64,000 nt of DNA from Chrysemys picta bellii (lineage: Eukaryota > Chordata > Testudines > Emydidae): assembly GCF_011386835.1 (NCBI RefSeq), contig NC_088796.1:90751468-90815467 (forward strand), written 5' to 3'. The notes beneath the pieces were generated by a model that had not been told where the DNA came from, did no database searches, and was given only the letters and a program-made list of their open reading frames with translations. This document shows positions 11,191 through 23,587 of this stretch, piece after piece. Every line of letters starts with the position of its first letter. Within the stretch, counting starts at the first letter, position 1. The position numbers and the translations under genes are program-made.

Positions 11191-12330
11191 CTGTATGGGG
11201 AGAGAAGAAAAGTTAGACTTAACCATGCTATCGTATCCAGGCAGGAGCACACAGTTACAGCAGAAAATGCTTTCACACTATTAAATCTGTGTTAAATTTC
11301 ATAGTTAAAATCAGGAATTGTAAAAAGTTATGCTTCCATCAGCAGCATTAGCTCAGCTGTGTTACACATTCTGTATGTTTGTGTCAGGCGTTTTATGATG
11401 TTTAGGTACATGTTTAACCAGAACAATAGGAATACAAAGTAGTGCATATAGATAACTTCGCATTATTGTCCTCCTCACTGCACAACTTTTGTCTTTCCAA
11501 AGACTACTGACCAATTTGCTACTGGCTGAAACAAGTCATGCAGCTTAAACTGGATACACACAGAGTGAAAATGTCCTGAGCCATATCCATGTGTCAGTCT
11601 GAGGTGCATTCAAGTGCAGGATCTGAGGAAGGGAGCGAAGATGGCATTATGACATCTTTATGTGGTCCTCATTCTTAGGAGAGCCTGGAAGGATTTGACC
11701 TTACAGTTGGTGTAAGCTGGAGCACCGCTAACAGCTCCCCAGGGTAAATTCTTCTGGCCCAGTATTGCCAGATTTCAAGAAGCTCTGGCTCCAGACATGT
11801 CTTCTCACACAACCAGGATGGAAGCAGAAACGGGTTACTATGCCAGCTTTATTCCCTGGTCAAGGGGAATCCCCAGCAGGCTGATTAAGCTAGCTTTTCA
11901 TCCTACTTGCATCGTTGAAACAGGCTGAGGATCTGGCCCTGTGGTGCAGGGTAATGGCCCCGTGATTTAACTTATTCTACACAAAGTGCAGCATTAGGGA
12001 CACACGTTCTTGCACTTCTGCTACTTTTAGGTCCCTCAGATGCACTGCAAAATCCTTAATGCCCGATTAGTTTAAAAATCAAAAGCTGCTGATTTTCTAG
12101 TTGCAGTTAGCCTTTATTTTCTCTTGCAACTATCTATCTATTATGATTATTTGCAATCGCAATTTTCTGGTGCGGAGTCCTACCCACATAAATAGGGGGG
12201 AGGGGTAAACGTGCATTAAAGCTTTAAAATAGAACCAGTAACATACAGCAGAAATTCAATATACCACCGAAAAAAATCACCCTAAATGAGGGATCAGAAG
12301 TGCAGGTGTGTGACATCATTTTGATTGTAC

Positions 12331-12474
12331 CTTGTAGGAAGACAGTAGTTGTATACATCCAGACAGTGTTGAAACCAAAAGACCCCAGTGTCATTCCTGA
12401 GAAAGCCAGGAGTCCTCCAATGATCACAACTGCTCGATGAGTGTATCTTGCACACAGGCTGCTAGCTACTGGTG
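12331..12474 (-). CDS. SLC16-like gene, coding exon for TM2-TM4 region
   Basis: This 144-nt exon begins after a TTGTTGTTTTAG acceptor and ends at CTACAAG|gtacaa. It encodes about 47 residues beginning PVASSLCARYTHRAVV and including GGLLAFSGMTLGSFGF, a typical SLC16 loop 2-3/TM3 segment. Both ends are phase 1, matching the next exon. The 144-nt size and its position are, from memory, characteristic of SLC16 genes. Confidence 0.8.
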
Positions 12475-13249
12475 CTAAAACAACAACAAAATAAGGATAA
12501 GGCAACATTAGGACATGAAGCTCGCTAAACCAATTACACAAGAAAGGAGAACATTTAAGGGAAAGTTTACCTGGCATCTGTCTTGTCCAGTATTCTGTGA
12601 TCTTTACACGTGTGAGGAAAATTAGAGCTGAATTCCATTGTGCTGATCTGAGAGGATGGTTTTGCCCCCCAAATGTAAGACTCCCTACTGAGGAAGGACA
12701 GCTCTAGCAGCATAATCAGAATGTGTTCAGGGAGGGGCATTCTGGGGTAGAGAGCAGACTTTCTGCAGAAAAAAAGAATTTCAACATTTCCTTTGTGGAA
12801 GAGTCCCATTGAATTTAACTAAACTAATAATATTCTGTAGAAATGACTCTAAGCTTTTAATACAGAATGAGATCCCAGTTATCTGATATTTAAGTCAAAT
12901 TATTAGATTTTAGTACTAGAGCATTATTATTATTTATCTGCTAAAGTTTGGCTTTAAAACTTCTATAGAAAAGCGATCTGTTACACTCTAGTGCTTACCC
13001 AAATGGGGCTGTAAAAAACAGTAATTCCACGGGCAGAGAGTTGATAAAACTGACTTCTTCTACTTTTCAACCTTCCCAGCCTGGCTCTACCACATAAGAG
13101 GCATGATTTAGGCCATAATGTACACAGCAACCTAACTCTCTCCTGCTCCTGAGTGCAAATATACCATCATTTCGGTTACTGCTCATAATTCAGGCTCTGG
13201 TTAGTTTTAGTAATCATGGACTTAGACTGGATACCCTCAGTTATTAGAG

Positions 13250-13297
13250 TAATTAATAATAATAATAAAATAATAATAATAATAATTAATAATAATG
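13250..13297. repeat. (AAT)n microsatellite
   Basis: An interrupted run of AAT/TAA triplets of roughly 48 bp. It is a simple-sequence repeat with likely length polymorphism and no coding role. Confidence 0.9.
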
Positions 13298-14184
13298 TTA
13301 CTGTAACCAGATTTCTAGGAGTCTTCCCTGCCCTGCGGGTACTAGAATGATCTGGTATTGACTGTATATTTTCAGCAAGATTCTACTTTTACCCACTTTC
13401 ATGCTTGGATATAAGGAAGTCAACTGACCCATCCAATGAAACACAAATGAGACAGTAACTCAGCTGGAAGTAACACCCAATATCTCCTGTCACCTCAGTC
13501 CTGTGCTCTGCATTTACCACATTTTAGTAGTTAGAACATTTCAAAAGTCCCCACGTTTTCATCTTGCCACTGTGACTTCCCTCTTGAAGGACAGGAGGAA
13601 AGGAACACTTTTTGTGTAGGGAAACTTCCCCTTCTCCAGCAGCTGGCTTCCAAAAGGATCTTTTGATTAAAATGTAAAAACTGGGTTGCAAGTACAAGCG
13701 GCTTTTCTAGTATCAGACTGCTTCCTAGTTCAGAGCTCTCTCATGGCTGCCAGCATGGGTGCACAGGAAGAGAGGACACACGGAGCCCCTGCACAAAAGG
13801 CAGCCACAAAGTTGTTGACTGTGTGTGTGATGGGGAAGCAACCAGTGCTGTTCAACTTAGAGAGCAGATGACCATGATCCCATCTACCTCTGCACACCAG
13901 CAGGGCAGTGCTGGGAGCAGTGCTACATCTCCACAATTGACCAGCTACAAAGACATATTGTTCCCCTCACACATCACTTGCTCAGGCAGGCACTGAAGGT
14001 GCTCCCCTGGCTCTTGGAACCAGAATGTAGCTCTAATATTGTTACCAGTATTAGGACATGTCAGATTTGTCAGGCAATAATAATAGATAATAATTTTTAC
14101 TCTTTTATCAATCTACATTTGAGGACTCTAAATAACCTTCAAAGATTCATGAAGTTACACGTTACGGTTGTATGTTAGACAAAT

Positions 14185-14330
14185 AATAGTGTCTCCATTC
14201 TGCAGATGGAGAAACTGAGGCATGGCAAGTTTAAATGACTCTTTTCCAGGTCATGTTACAAGTCAGTGGCAGAGCCAGGAATAGAATACGGAAATCCTGA
14301 ATCCCAGTCTCCTGTTTGAATACAACCCAC
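14185..14330 (-). mobile_element. MIR-like (core-SINE) fragment
   Basis: The + strand reads CAGATGGAGAAACTGAGGCA, then a lagging CAAGTCAGTGGCAGAGCCAG. This is the reverse complement of the conserved core and tail of MIR SINEs (CTCAGTTTCC... and GGCTCTGCCAC...). The copy is old and diverged. Confidence 0.75.
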
Positions 14331-16416
14331 ATAAGGAAATTCCCCATAAATATTTAATTTACTCTGTCAAAGTCTGATCCTGTGAATTCAGTGGAAGTTG
14401 AAGATGCTTAGCACCTAGCAGGATCAGGCTCACAGAAAGGAGAAAAATTCAAGTACTGAGCTTTGTGACACTTAAACGAAAGGCACTAGGTAAGAGCAAA
14501 GCAATATCATTTTATTATTATTAATCATTTTTTCTTTTCTTTAAGCACCAACTATGGCACCTTGCCTTGTCCCTTGGTCTTAAGAGGCAGGAAACACCAC
14601 TGAGGTGAATGAGGTACCAAAAAAAGAGGGGAGAGGGGACAGAACAAATCTCTCCATGTAAATGGCTGGTACTGTGACACAATCATTATAAAAGCTACGT
14701 TACAGCAAAACTATGTAACCAGTTACAAAAGGGATTGTTTGACTTGAAGATATTTTCATACTGAAAGTCAACTGCTGAATGTCTTTTTAATAAATGAGTG
14801 ACAAACACATCAGAATAAACCTTTGTTAATTGTCATCAGATTAAAAGTCGGGGGGAGAGCAAAGAACACAAATAGCAATGCATGCTGAAATCCACTTAAT
14901 GTCTGTGCCGTGTAATCACTGTACAATCAGATACTTTCTAATCTTTATCTGAGGCTATAAATTGGCCCTGACTACACCCTTACACATCAGTTTTGCCCCC
15001 ACAACTTTCAGGTGTTACATAGCTGCTGATAATTATTGTTCCTGGAGCATAGAGGTAAGAAGCCAGCTTATTTAATAAAATCTTTCTTTCCTATTCCGTT
15101 AATGTCATTTAAGTGAGGGATAGCCTAAACTAATATAGGCAATAAGGTAGCTCACATACATATCTTAACAAGAAGGCTGAGAATGGCAGAATGCTGCCCA
15201 GAAGTCCGTCTAAAATAATTAAAGTATAACACCATGCTATGGATTATTTTACCTTCTTCAGATAACAGCAGCCCAGGTCTGAGCTGGATATGCAGCTCTT
15301 CCTCTACCTTCCAGTGTCACATAAGCTCTTGATTTGTATTGCAAACCACTAGTTCCTGTTGTTCATTCTTCTCCGTGTTCAGTCCAGTCAAACAAACCAA
15401 TCTCTCTCAATTGGGATATGTGCATTGTACAGGATTTTTAGCTCAAACAGCAGTATAAGATAGGAACTCCTTTTTTTCTAAGTCATTTGTAGGCTCCTCC
15501 TACACTCAGAGAGACAGTTGTACACTATTAAGAAAGCAAGGTTGGGTTGGGGAGGTAGGTGGGTAAGAATTCATAATAGGTGTGGTTGTATTTGTATTAG
15601 GCATGGGTGTTTGGATCGACAATTATGGGTCACCCCAAGAATCGGGCAAGCCTGAAAGTTTGGATCTGAATCATGCCAGTGTTTGTTGAGAACTAGAGTT
15701 TGGTTGTGGCTCATCTCACGTTTCTGAGTGTGTATGCCATGGGCCAGATCCTTCACCACACCTGAGGAGTACACAATACAAGTCAGCTCAAGAGGACTGC
15801 AAAGGTGCTACAAAACTTGCCTTTGTGCTCTCCAAATCCTGGGGCTGCTGCATACACAATCAGACCCTTTCACCACATTAGAGCTGGGTTGCAAAGTTCT
15901 TTTATGGGCCCAATTCCGTTTGTGAATAAGTGCTTTGCTGGATCAGCGCCTGAGTTCGCACTGTACTTTGCATCTCCCAGCTTCCGCTGCTAGTTTTTGG
16001 TTACTGATTCTGTGCTTGGTAATGTTACCAAAATATCGGGTCCACCTAGCTGAGAGCCAATAACAGCCAAACAGGGATAAGGAAGAGTTGCTTTATTCTG
16101 CAGAAAAAAGGAGAGTCTTGCACCTTGGTACAAGAACTCTGTTTTACACACTTTACAGATCCTTTATACACTTTCAGGCAAAGGCCCTTGCCATGTTAAC
16201 ACTTGATTGGTGGTTATCAGACTCCTGCTTTTGCTATCTGGTCAGTGAAAACCGGCTTGGGACCAGCTCCAACTACCTTAAGGCCTTGAAAGGGAAGACA
16301 GTTGAAAAGTTCAGGCTACTGTGTCCTTTAGGTGTCTGCTTCCCCCTAATGGCTGTTGGCTGACATAATGGCTGCTAGCTGTTAAGGGGGGGTCACTAGT
16401 AACTTTCACAGTAAGA

Positions 16417-16592
16417 TTTCAGAGTAGCAGCTGTGTTAGTCTGTATCCGCAAAAAGAACAGGAGTACTTGTGGCACCTTAGAGACTAACAAATTTATTAG
16501 AGCATAAGCTTTCGTGGACTACAGCCCACTTCTTCGGATGCTCTATATGCATTTGTTAGTTTCTAAGGTGCCACAAGTACTCCTGTTCTTTT
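16417..16592 (-). mobile_element. Retro-inserted repeat with inverted (fold-back) 5' part
   Basis: A copy of a common repeat (TTTCAGAGTAGCAGC... CTTTCGTGGACTACAGCCC) lies antisense at 16417-16550. A partial inverted copy of its own middle follows at 16551-16592. The inverted segment pairs with 16452-16493 over 42 bp with one mismatch, leaving a loop of about 57 nt. A 13-bp direct repeat, TTTCACAGTAAGA, flanks the whole (16404-16416 and 16590-16602), as expected for a target-primed insertion. The inverted part borders the duplication at a T-rich stretch, which suggests twin priming. Confidence 0.8.
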
Positions 16593-18378
16593 CACAGTAA
16601 GAATACATTTCACTGTGGTACAAGTAGTCTGCTAGTGTGACACTTCTGTGCAGGGTTCTGTAGCAGTAGCTTATTTGTTTTGCTTGTCCTAGTGATCTGG
16701 TGATTTAGGTGCTAGTGACTTGATCAATATTCAGTGTGGGATATATTAGTTAGTTTGTTCCACTGGCCAGGAGGGAAGTACTGTTAAGTCTTTAGGAGTG
16801 ATATTATTAAAAATGGATGATATTTTCTTTTGGATTTAGCTTTTAATCCTCTGGTGCACTGCAGGGAAAGGGAATGTTTGCTGCTTTGTTTGAGGTGACA
16901 CCAGGCGTTTAGGAGTCATTTCTCAGTGCTGATTAAGAGGAGAAAATAGACCCAGTTCTGCTCTGCAGAAGATTGCAGAGGCAGAGTGAAGAGTTAAAGG
17001 AATGTTTTGAGACTCTTCAGGGCTCAGCTCAAATCTGTGGGAGGAATAAGATGAGCTCCTTAGCACCACAGAGGAAAAGGGGAGGAGGATGGGTCAATGT
17101 AGCAGTGTCTTCCTCTTCTTCCCCCCCATGCAATAGTAAACTCAGAGGCTTCAGCCAAATTATACTTTATTGCCAATGTGAATTCTGGATTGAAAAAATA
17201 TGCTGGAATGCTACATAGGACTATACCAGCCCATTTCAGCCTTCGCTGCAGAAGGTGGGTTGCCAGGTTCAATACACAGCATCCGCAGGTATAAGTGTTA
17301 CTGTCTAAACTAAAAATTGCTGAACTAAAAACAAATGTCAAAACCATTTGCAGATGCACTTCAACTCTTCAACTGTGTATAAGCAGTTTTGGTACAATTA
17401 TTATTGATGTTAGGGAGCCAGTGCTAAAATGACAATTATCTCCCTCTCCTAAAAGCCCTTAATAATAGAATTGCACTTCTATAGTGTCTCTCGTCAAAAG
17501 GTCTCAATGTGTTTTATAAAGCTAAGAATTAAGACACACAAATTCAGTGGAAACTGTTCGTGCTCAGTGCAATTGATGTTCAGGCCCAACGTATCCCAAG
17601 TTGAGAATCCAAAATTTGAGGTACACAAAAACAGTGGCCACTTTTTAAAATGTTGGCCCAAATTATTTGTCCAGTGTCAACTGGAGCCACATCTAGAGTC
17701 AATGTTAATGGGCTAAAATGGGTGTATATGAGGGTGAGGGAATACAAAATAAATAGTGAAGGGCAAGAAGTAGGTAAAAGAAGATGAGAATTCAAATGGG
17801 TGTGCGGGAGGCTACTTTAGTTTACACCTGCACTCTCCTGTTCCTTTCTTTTTCTGTTACCCCTTTTCTTCTGGCTCCTCAGTGCATGTTACACCAGTCT
17901 AGACTCCCTCCTACCCACTTACCAACTCACACCACCACTACACATTACATCTGAATTTGATCTAGCAAATCTGTAGGAGATCTGGGAATAGAATCCATAT
18001 TTCACAACCTTATCCTTACCCTTAAATTCAGGAATGGGATGTCTACACTACAAAATTAGGTCAAATTTATTTGTCGACATTTAGCCTCCGATTTTACAAA
18101 ATCAATGCTGCATGTCCCCACTATGCACATTCTATTGGTGGAGCGCATCCTCACTACCATGGCTAGCATCGACTCACGGAGCAAGGCACTGTGGGCAGCT
18201 ATCCCACAGTTCCTGCTGCCGATTGGAATTCTGTGTTAGTCTCCTGATGCCTGATGGGACAAAACATTTTTGCCGGTTGTTTTGGGTACATGTTGTCAAC
18301 CTCCCATGATGCAATGGCCAACAATCATTTTCGCATCTAAGCCTGGGTTACCCGTGCAGATGCCACAGCATGGCAAGC

Positions 18379-19557
18379 ATGGACCCCACTCAGCTGCACG
18401 CTATTGTTGTGAGCGTTGCAAATACTCCATGCATCGTCCTGCGGTATTGCAGAGCCTAGCCAGGAGCTGCCACACGGAACAATGTGATGCCATGCAAATA
18501 GCAGTGCTGGAAGCCATGGAATGGAGCAATTCGCAGATGCTGGTGGCAGCAGCTGAGCTTGTTATATGGTGGGATGCCGCTTCTGGGCTGGGGAAACGAG
18601 CACAGACTGGTGGGACCGCGTCGTTATGCAAGTATGGGATGAGGAGCAGTGGCTGCATAACTTTCGAATGCATAAGGTCACTTTCATGGAACTTTGCGAA
18701 TTGCTTTCCCCAGCCCTGAAATGCAGCAATACTAAAATGAGACCTGCTCTGACAGTTGAGAAGTGAGTGGCAATAGCCCTATGGAAGCTTGCAACGCCAG
18801 ACCGCTACCAGTCAGTCGGGAATCAGTTTGGAGTGGGTAAAGCTACCGTGCGGGCTGCAGTGATCCAAGTATCCAGGGCAATCAATTCATTTCTGCTAAG
18901 AAGGGTAGTGACTCTGGGAAACATGCAGGACATAGTGGATGGTTTTGCCGTGGTGTGGTAATAGATGGAATGCATATCCCTATCTTGGCACCAGATCACC
19001 TTGCCAACCAGTACATAAACCGAAAGGGGAACTTCTCAGTGGTGTTGCAAGCGCTAGTGGATCACAAGGGCCATTTCACTGACATCAATGTGGAATGGTC
19101 AGGAAAGGTACATAACAAGTGCATCTTTAGGAACTCCAGTCTCTTCAGAAAGCTGCAAGAAGGAACTTTCTTCCCAGACTGGAAAATTACTGTGGGTGAC
19201 ATTGAAATGCCAATAATTATCCTTGGAGACCCAGCCTACCCCTTGCTCCCGTGGCTCATGAAGCCGTACAGAGGCAGCCTGGACAGCAGTAAGAAGCAGT
19301 TCAACCAAAGGCTGAGCAAGTGCAGAATGGTGGTGGAATGTGCCTTTGTATGTTTAAAGGGGCACTGGCGCAGTTTACTCACTAGGTTAGACCTCAGCGA
19401 AAGCAATATTCTCATTGTTGTTGCTGCCTGCTGTGTGCTCCATAATGCCTGTGAAAGTAAGGGGAAAAAGTTTCTGGTGGGATTGGAGGTTGAGGCAGAT
19501 CGCCTGGCTGCCAGTTATGAGCAGTCAGCCACCAGGGCAATAAGAAGAGCATATTGA
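18379..19557 (+). pseudogene. Harbinger transposase pseudogene (DDE)
   Basis: The likely start is ATG at 18379 (MDPTQL). An N-terminal part including DWWDRVVMQVWDEEQWLHNF (about 18610) and the block WKLATPDRYQSVGNQFGVG precede the catalytic core. The DDE residues are visible: Asp in IDGMHIPI (18964-18966), Asp in ILGDPAYP (19228-19230) and Glu in VVECAF (19336-19338), with the family motif CCVLHNACE near the end. Lesions include stops in the N-terminal third, an in-frame TGA after LTVEK (18764-18766) where Arg is expected, and a short deletion/frameshift just before the first catalytic Asp (about 18955-18962). The last 200 codons, 18955-19557, remain open. It is therefore inactive but not ancient. 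Confidence 0.85.
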
Positions 19558-19949
19558 GGCACACTGCGTCTTCAAGAGGCTTTGAAAACCAGTTTCATGA
19601 ATGACGCAACACTGATGTGACAGTTCTGTGTGGTGTTCCTTACCAAGCTGCCCCTCTTTTTGCATGTACTGCCCTGTAAACTAAACCCCCACCAACCACA
19701 GTGTGCACAGTGAATAAAGAGCCTGTTGTCCTCAATCCATGTATTTTTATTATGCTAACAAACACTGAACAGAGACCGCAGTGAATAGCAAAGATAACAC
19801 AGGGGGAAGGGCAAGGACACATAGCTGATTACAATTGCACTGTCTTGCAATCAAAGCTGTGGGAATGAGAGCCTTCTGCTCCATGAAGAATCCCCTGGAG
19901 TTGAGTTCAAGGGATAACAGAGCTCCTCCTCTCTCCCCCCTCATCCTCC

Positions 19950-20278
19950 CCGCATTCTAGGACATCTGGGAGAGGAGGATATGGAACTTGGTGAGGAGGA
20001 TAGCTGATTCATCATTGGGTGCAGCAGGACTCAAAGGTCTAGCTGCCTTTACTGCACCTCAACCAGATGCCTCAACATGTCTGTTTGCTGCCCCATAAGC
20101 CACAACATCTCCTCTTGCGTGTTACGCTCTTGTTACCTGCATGCTTTCCAGCCCTCTTGGTCGGCGCGCATGCTCTCCAACAGTGTAAGCCTCCATGCAT
20201 TCAGCTGAGCTCTGTCAGTCTCGGAGGAACGCACCAAATCACAGAACATGTCTTCCCTTGTCTGCTTTTTTTGCCTTC
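19950..20278 (-). pseudogene. Harbinger Myb-like accessory protein remnant
   Basis: One minus-strand frame is readable throughout this interval, interrupted by three stops. It starts RRQKKQTREDMF, continues with AQLNAWRLTLLESM and later QEEMLWLMGQQTDMLRHLVE. This charged, coiled-coil-like C-terminal region is typical of the Myb/SANT-type protein encoded by vertebrate Harbinger elements, which is thought to help transposase enter the nucleus and bind element ends. The DNA-binding Myb domain itself is missing. It converges on the transposase gene as in intact relatives. Confidence 0.65.
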
Positions 20279-20705
20279 TAATCTAGGACAACCTTTGTGC
20301 TAGTTCGGAGGAAGCACCCACAGACAAGGTTGCAGCTGCAAGGAAACAAAAACCCCAAGGGTAGCCTTACAGAACATGCATTGCTGAAAACAGAATGTTA
20401 ACTCTTGCAATGAATGAAACACTTCACAGCAGTAAATACATTCCCTGAGGTACACAGCCACATTTTGTCTTTTAAAAGAAGCATCTACCAGTAAGGTTCT
20501 TGGGAACACCCTTTGTGTAGCTGGACTGGCTGCCACTGTATCCCAATTGTTTACCTCAGATTAAACATTAACCACAATTGCATTCTTAACCTAGGGTTGG
20601 CCATGAATGTAGATGCTCAAGCCATGGGTTCTCAAACCCTGGGTCTGCTGATTTGAATCCCACTAAACTTGGGATTACATTGCAGTGTAGACATACCCTT
20701 TAAGG

Positions 20706-23579
20706 GAGAGCCTCCTCAGAGGTGATTTGGTTCTGATTAATGTACATGCAGGAGACAGAAGGCTTTGAAGCTGAGATATAGAAAGAGTTATTCATTCTGT
20801 TGGTTTACTGTTCATGATGAACAGTTCATTGTCTCAATACCACTTTTACTCTTGGGGGAATTGTGCATCACTACACGTGCACAGAATTCATGACCCTGCG
20901 GATTTCTTTGCTTCCCCGCAGAAAAAATGATTTCTGACAGGGAAGCAAAGGGAAGCTACAAGAGCAATCACGCGCCCCTCCCCGGCACTGCAGGCAGGTT
21001 GGTTTGGACACCCAGAGCAGCTGGTAGAGACATAAATGAGCCCGGGGGGAGAGAAAGTGTTGGGGATAAAAGAAAAATCTCTAGACTGCTTAAACTTCCG
21101 TTTTGAATTCCTTTGGCGTGCAAGAGTTTTGTACTCTACTAAGAGGCTTTTCTTGGATTATGGCCTGTTTCAGTTTACAAGTGAAAGATGGAGGGAATGC
21201 CCTCCACCTGGCTGCAAGAGAAATGACCTCTGATCAGATCCAGCCTCAGTCAGCTCAGCTTCTGACTATATCAGGAGTTAGTTTCTGCTCTGCCTGTATG
21301 AATAAGCACAAGGTCGTTAGTGCTTTAACCATGTCACTGCTGCCTAAATTGCCTTTTGTGTGGTGATGGGGAGCTGTGAGGCTAATGTAGGGGGGAAGGA
21401 AAGCTGATAAAATACACTTCCTGTCTTCTGCAACTCCCTTTGCTATACCTCCATGCCCATTCTCCAATTTGTTGGAGCACCATAGTGTTGTTTATCATTA
21501 CTTTTATTACTTTTACAGTGCCCAGACCAGAAGTGTTCTGATAGCTTTACAGAACAACTAGTCAAAAACAAACCCCGCTCCCAAGACCTTACCAAGACAA
21601 GTTGCAGCAAGTGATAGTAAGAAACATTAGGGAGAGGTGGGGGAGGGTATGAGGAATGGCAAAGTCATAACAAGATCACACAGTTAGCCAATTTAAGGAT
21701 GTGATTGTCACAATGACTGAATTACAAGTGTTTTATGTTTTTTCTTCTTTTTAGCATGTGATGTGATTCACTGACAAAAAACATTGTAACTCAGTGGGAG
21801 ATAGGTGCCTAAATACCTTTGAAGGATCTGGACCTGGGAATTTTGTAGTTAATTTTAATAGAAGCAGGCCTCAAGTCCCTAAGGATCAGATACTGAAATC
21901 TTATTCTTTCTCCAATTAAAATAATGCTTAAAATCAAATCACATGCTCCAGTGAACAAGGCTTTCCTGACAGATTGCCCTGTGAGAAAATGGAGTGGCAG
22001 TAGAAGGATTATATCCTAAGATAAGCACATATTTACCTGACATAAACAAAGTCGAACTGAAAAACTTCTGAATCATTCGGTCCAAAATTAGGTCAAATCC
22101 TTTTGTTAAGAAACCTGAGAAACATAGCTTAAAGGCTCTGTTCCATGGTATTTTTGACTGACGTTCAGGTCATATTGGAACATATGCATGGTGCAACATC
22201 CATCCAACTTGACACAGGTTACAAAGTGCTATGCTAAGTGTTGTGTCAACTTTTCCGAGCACATAAGAGTGTTGTCAGTTGGTGAAGTCTCACAAAACTC
22301 TCTTCAATAACGCAGAGAATTTGGTTGTGAAGTTTGAATTGACAGAATAATAAAACGTATGCAGTATTGTTGTTTTGGTCCAAAGATGATAGAGAGACAA
22401 GGTGGATGAGGTAATAGCTTCCATTGCACCAACAGAAGATGGTCCAAAATAAGATATTATCTCACCCACCTTGTCCGTTAGAATAATAAAACAGAACTTT
22501 GGCCTACAAAGCATGCTGTCAACACTGATAGATCTCAGATTCGCTTCTAACCTGGAAAATAAATATTTTTGGTTTCCAAATATCTCCAATAATAAAAAAA
22601 AGCCCAAACCAAACCCCCTATGACTTTTTTTTAAAAGGGCTGAAACAATATTAAAATTCTAATCCTCAAACGGAGGGTCCCCCAAATATAATAAACCTGG
22701 GACAGTGGGTTGCTTGCATTTCTACTCTCCCTGCTGCCTCAATTCCAGTGAGCAGCACGAGATTCAAAATTTTCAGCTATTTCAGTCCCTTGCCCATTCA
22801 CAAAATGAATGGGACTAGTTTTACTTGATTAGGGGGTCACAGAATTTGCCATGAAGCCAGCAAGCAGGGTAGGAGGAGGAGGTGAGATTCCTCTTTTCTT
22901 TTCTGATCTTTTAAAAAGATTTCATACCATCTACCACGTGAAGAATGTAGGACCTGTCTCTACAGTCCTTACTCACCAGAGTAGTTCCCTGAATAATCAT
23001 TAAATTCAAGTGATTCTGCTCTTGGGGAAGAATGGGCTTCTATTGGATTACTCAGGTAAGTAAGGGATGAGGAACCATGCTCTTATTTTGTAAATTAGTC
23101 TCTGGAATGATGGGCACAATGCCTTGGCATTGATGGCATTATAGGTCAGGTAAAAATAAAGGACATGGGACCCAGTCCTAAAGTCCTTACTTAGGTAAAA
23201 CACCAAATGACTTCAAAAACCGAGTAAGGACTTCAATGAAGTTACATGGTTTTATACCAGTTGAAGATCTGGCCCCATATATTTAAAAAAACACTTTTCC
23301 TGACTTATGTTGCTAACAACACCTTATTATAATGCAGATATTTACACAGATGATTAAGCAAAGATTTTCATTTTGATTTAATTTCACACTTTTGTTGTTG
23401 CAGTTAATTCATTGTTACAGAGTATGAGTTGCAAGCTTTGTGTGGGAATGATCATATATGCTTACTTTAAGGAAAATCCTGTTACCGTTTTTTTTTTGTT
23501 TTTGTTTTTTTAACAATGGACATTTTTCCAGTAATTTTCCTTTCAATCAAACTCATTTTTATGGAAACTAAATTTTGTC
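20706..23579. other. Intergenic, repeat fragments only
   Basis: No gene is recognised. A block at about 20850-20960 (CTTGGGGGAATTGTGCATC ... GACAGGGAAGCAAAGGGAAG) resembles a common turtle repeat with internal symmetry around GCTTCCCCGCAG. A fold-back repeat lies at 22370-22490. Neither strand shows an exon of the SLC16-like gene. Confidence 0.5.
22370..22490. repeat. Fold-back repeat fragment
   Basis: GACAAGGTGGATGAGGTAATA (about 22397-22417) and TATTATCTCACCCACCTTGTC (about 22454-22474) are inverted copies with two mismatches around a loop of about 36 nt. TTGGTCCAAAG and TGGTCCAAAATAAG show that both arms are pieces of the same dispersed repeat in opposite orientation. The arrangement is like the two larger fold-back insertions in this window. 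Confidence 0.65.
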
Positions 23580-23587
23580 CCGATAGT

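Larger units (their letters stand above)
6276..12474 (-). pseudogene. SLC16 (monocarboxylate transporter-like) MFS gene, nonsense-disrupted and 5'-incomplete
   Basis: Three minus-strand exons with canonical splice sites and matching phase (all introns phase 1) encode the middle and C-terminal parts of an SLC16-family carrier. Members are 12-TM plasma-membrane transporters, many of which move monocarboxylates with protons, though several have other or unknown substrates. Visible hallmarks are a 144-nt exon with the GGLLAFSGM-type TM3 segment, the block RRALANAIASAGE, the block VCGALM before the cytoplasmic loop, and the second-half block ending GGFLGPPLAG. The final exon ends the protein after TM12. 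Two things argue against a working gene. There is an in-frame TGA at 10966-10964 (minus), directly after GALM, where family members usually have Arg. The N-terminal exon carrying the conserved DGGWGW-type signature was not found between 12475 and 25300. Sequence error, polymorphism or a distant 5' exon remain possible. Which SLC16 member it is cannot be decided here. Confidence 0.75.
12475..16400. other. Intergenic region without recognised gene
   Basis: I searched the minus strand here for the missing N-terminal exon of the SLC16-like gene (a DGGWGW-like block followed by two TM segments) and did not find it. Possible donor-like sites exist (for example ATGCCAG|gtaaac, minus, at about 12568), but their reading frames do not resemble the family. 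The contents are otherwise a microsatellite (13250), a MIR-like fragment (14185) and unassigned DNA. Confidence 0.5.
18036..20705 (+). mobile_element. Degenerate PIF/Harbinger DNA transposon
   Basis: Inverted ends are recognisable: GGGATGTCTACACTACAAAA at the left and TTGCAGTGTAGACATACCC at the right, whose reverse complement is GGGTATGTCTACACTGCAA. Between them lie a DDE_4-type transposase pseudogene on the + strand and a Myb/SANT-type accessory-protein remnant on the - strand, facing each other, the standard two-gene layout of vertebrate Harbinger elements. The expected 3-bp target duplication (TWA) is not clear. The element is shorter than autonomous relatives, because the Myb-domain end of the accessory gene is missing. 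The stretch 20300-20590 is unassigned, and the last 110 bp may belong to a separate MITE with similar ends. Confidence 0.75.

Noticed and set aside
12567..12809. 80-codon minus-strand frame upstream of the SLC16-like exon with a donor-like site
   Set aside because: Considered as the missing first exon, but the peptide is not hydrophobic, lacks the GGWGW-type motif and does not look like TM1-TM2.
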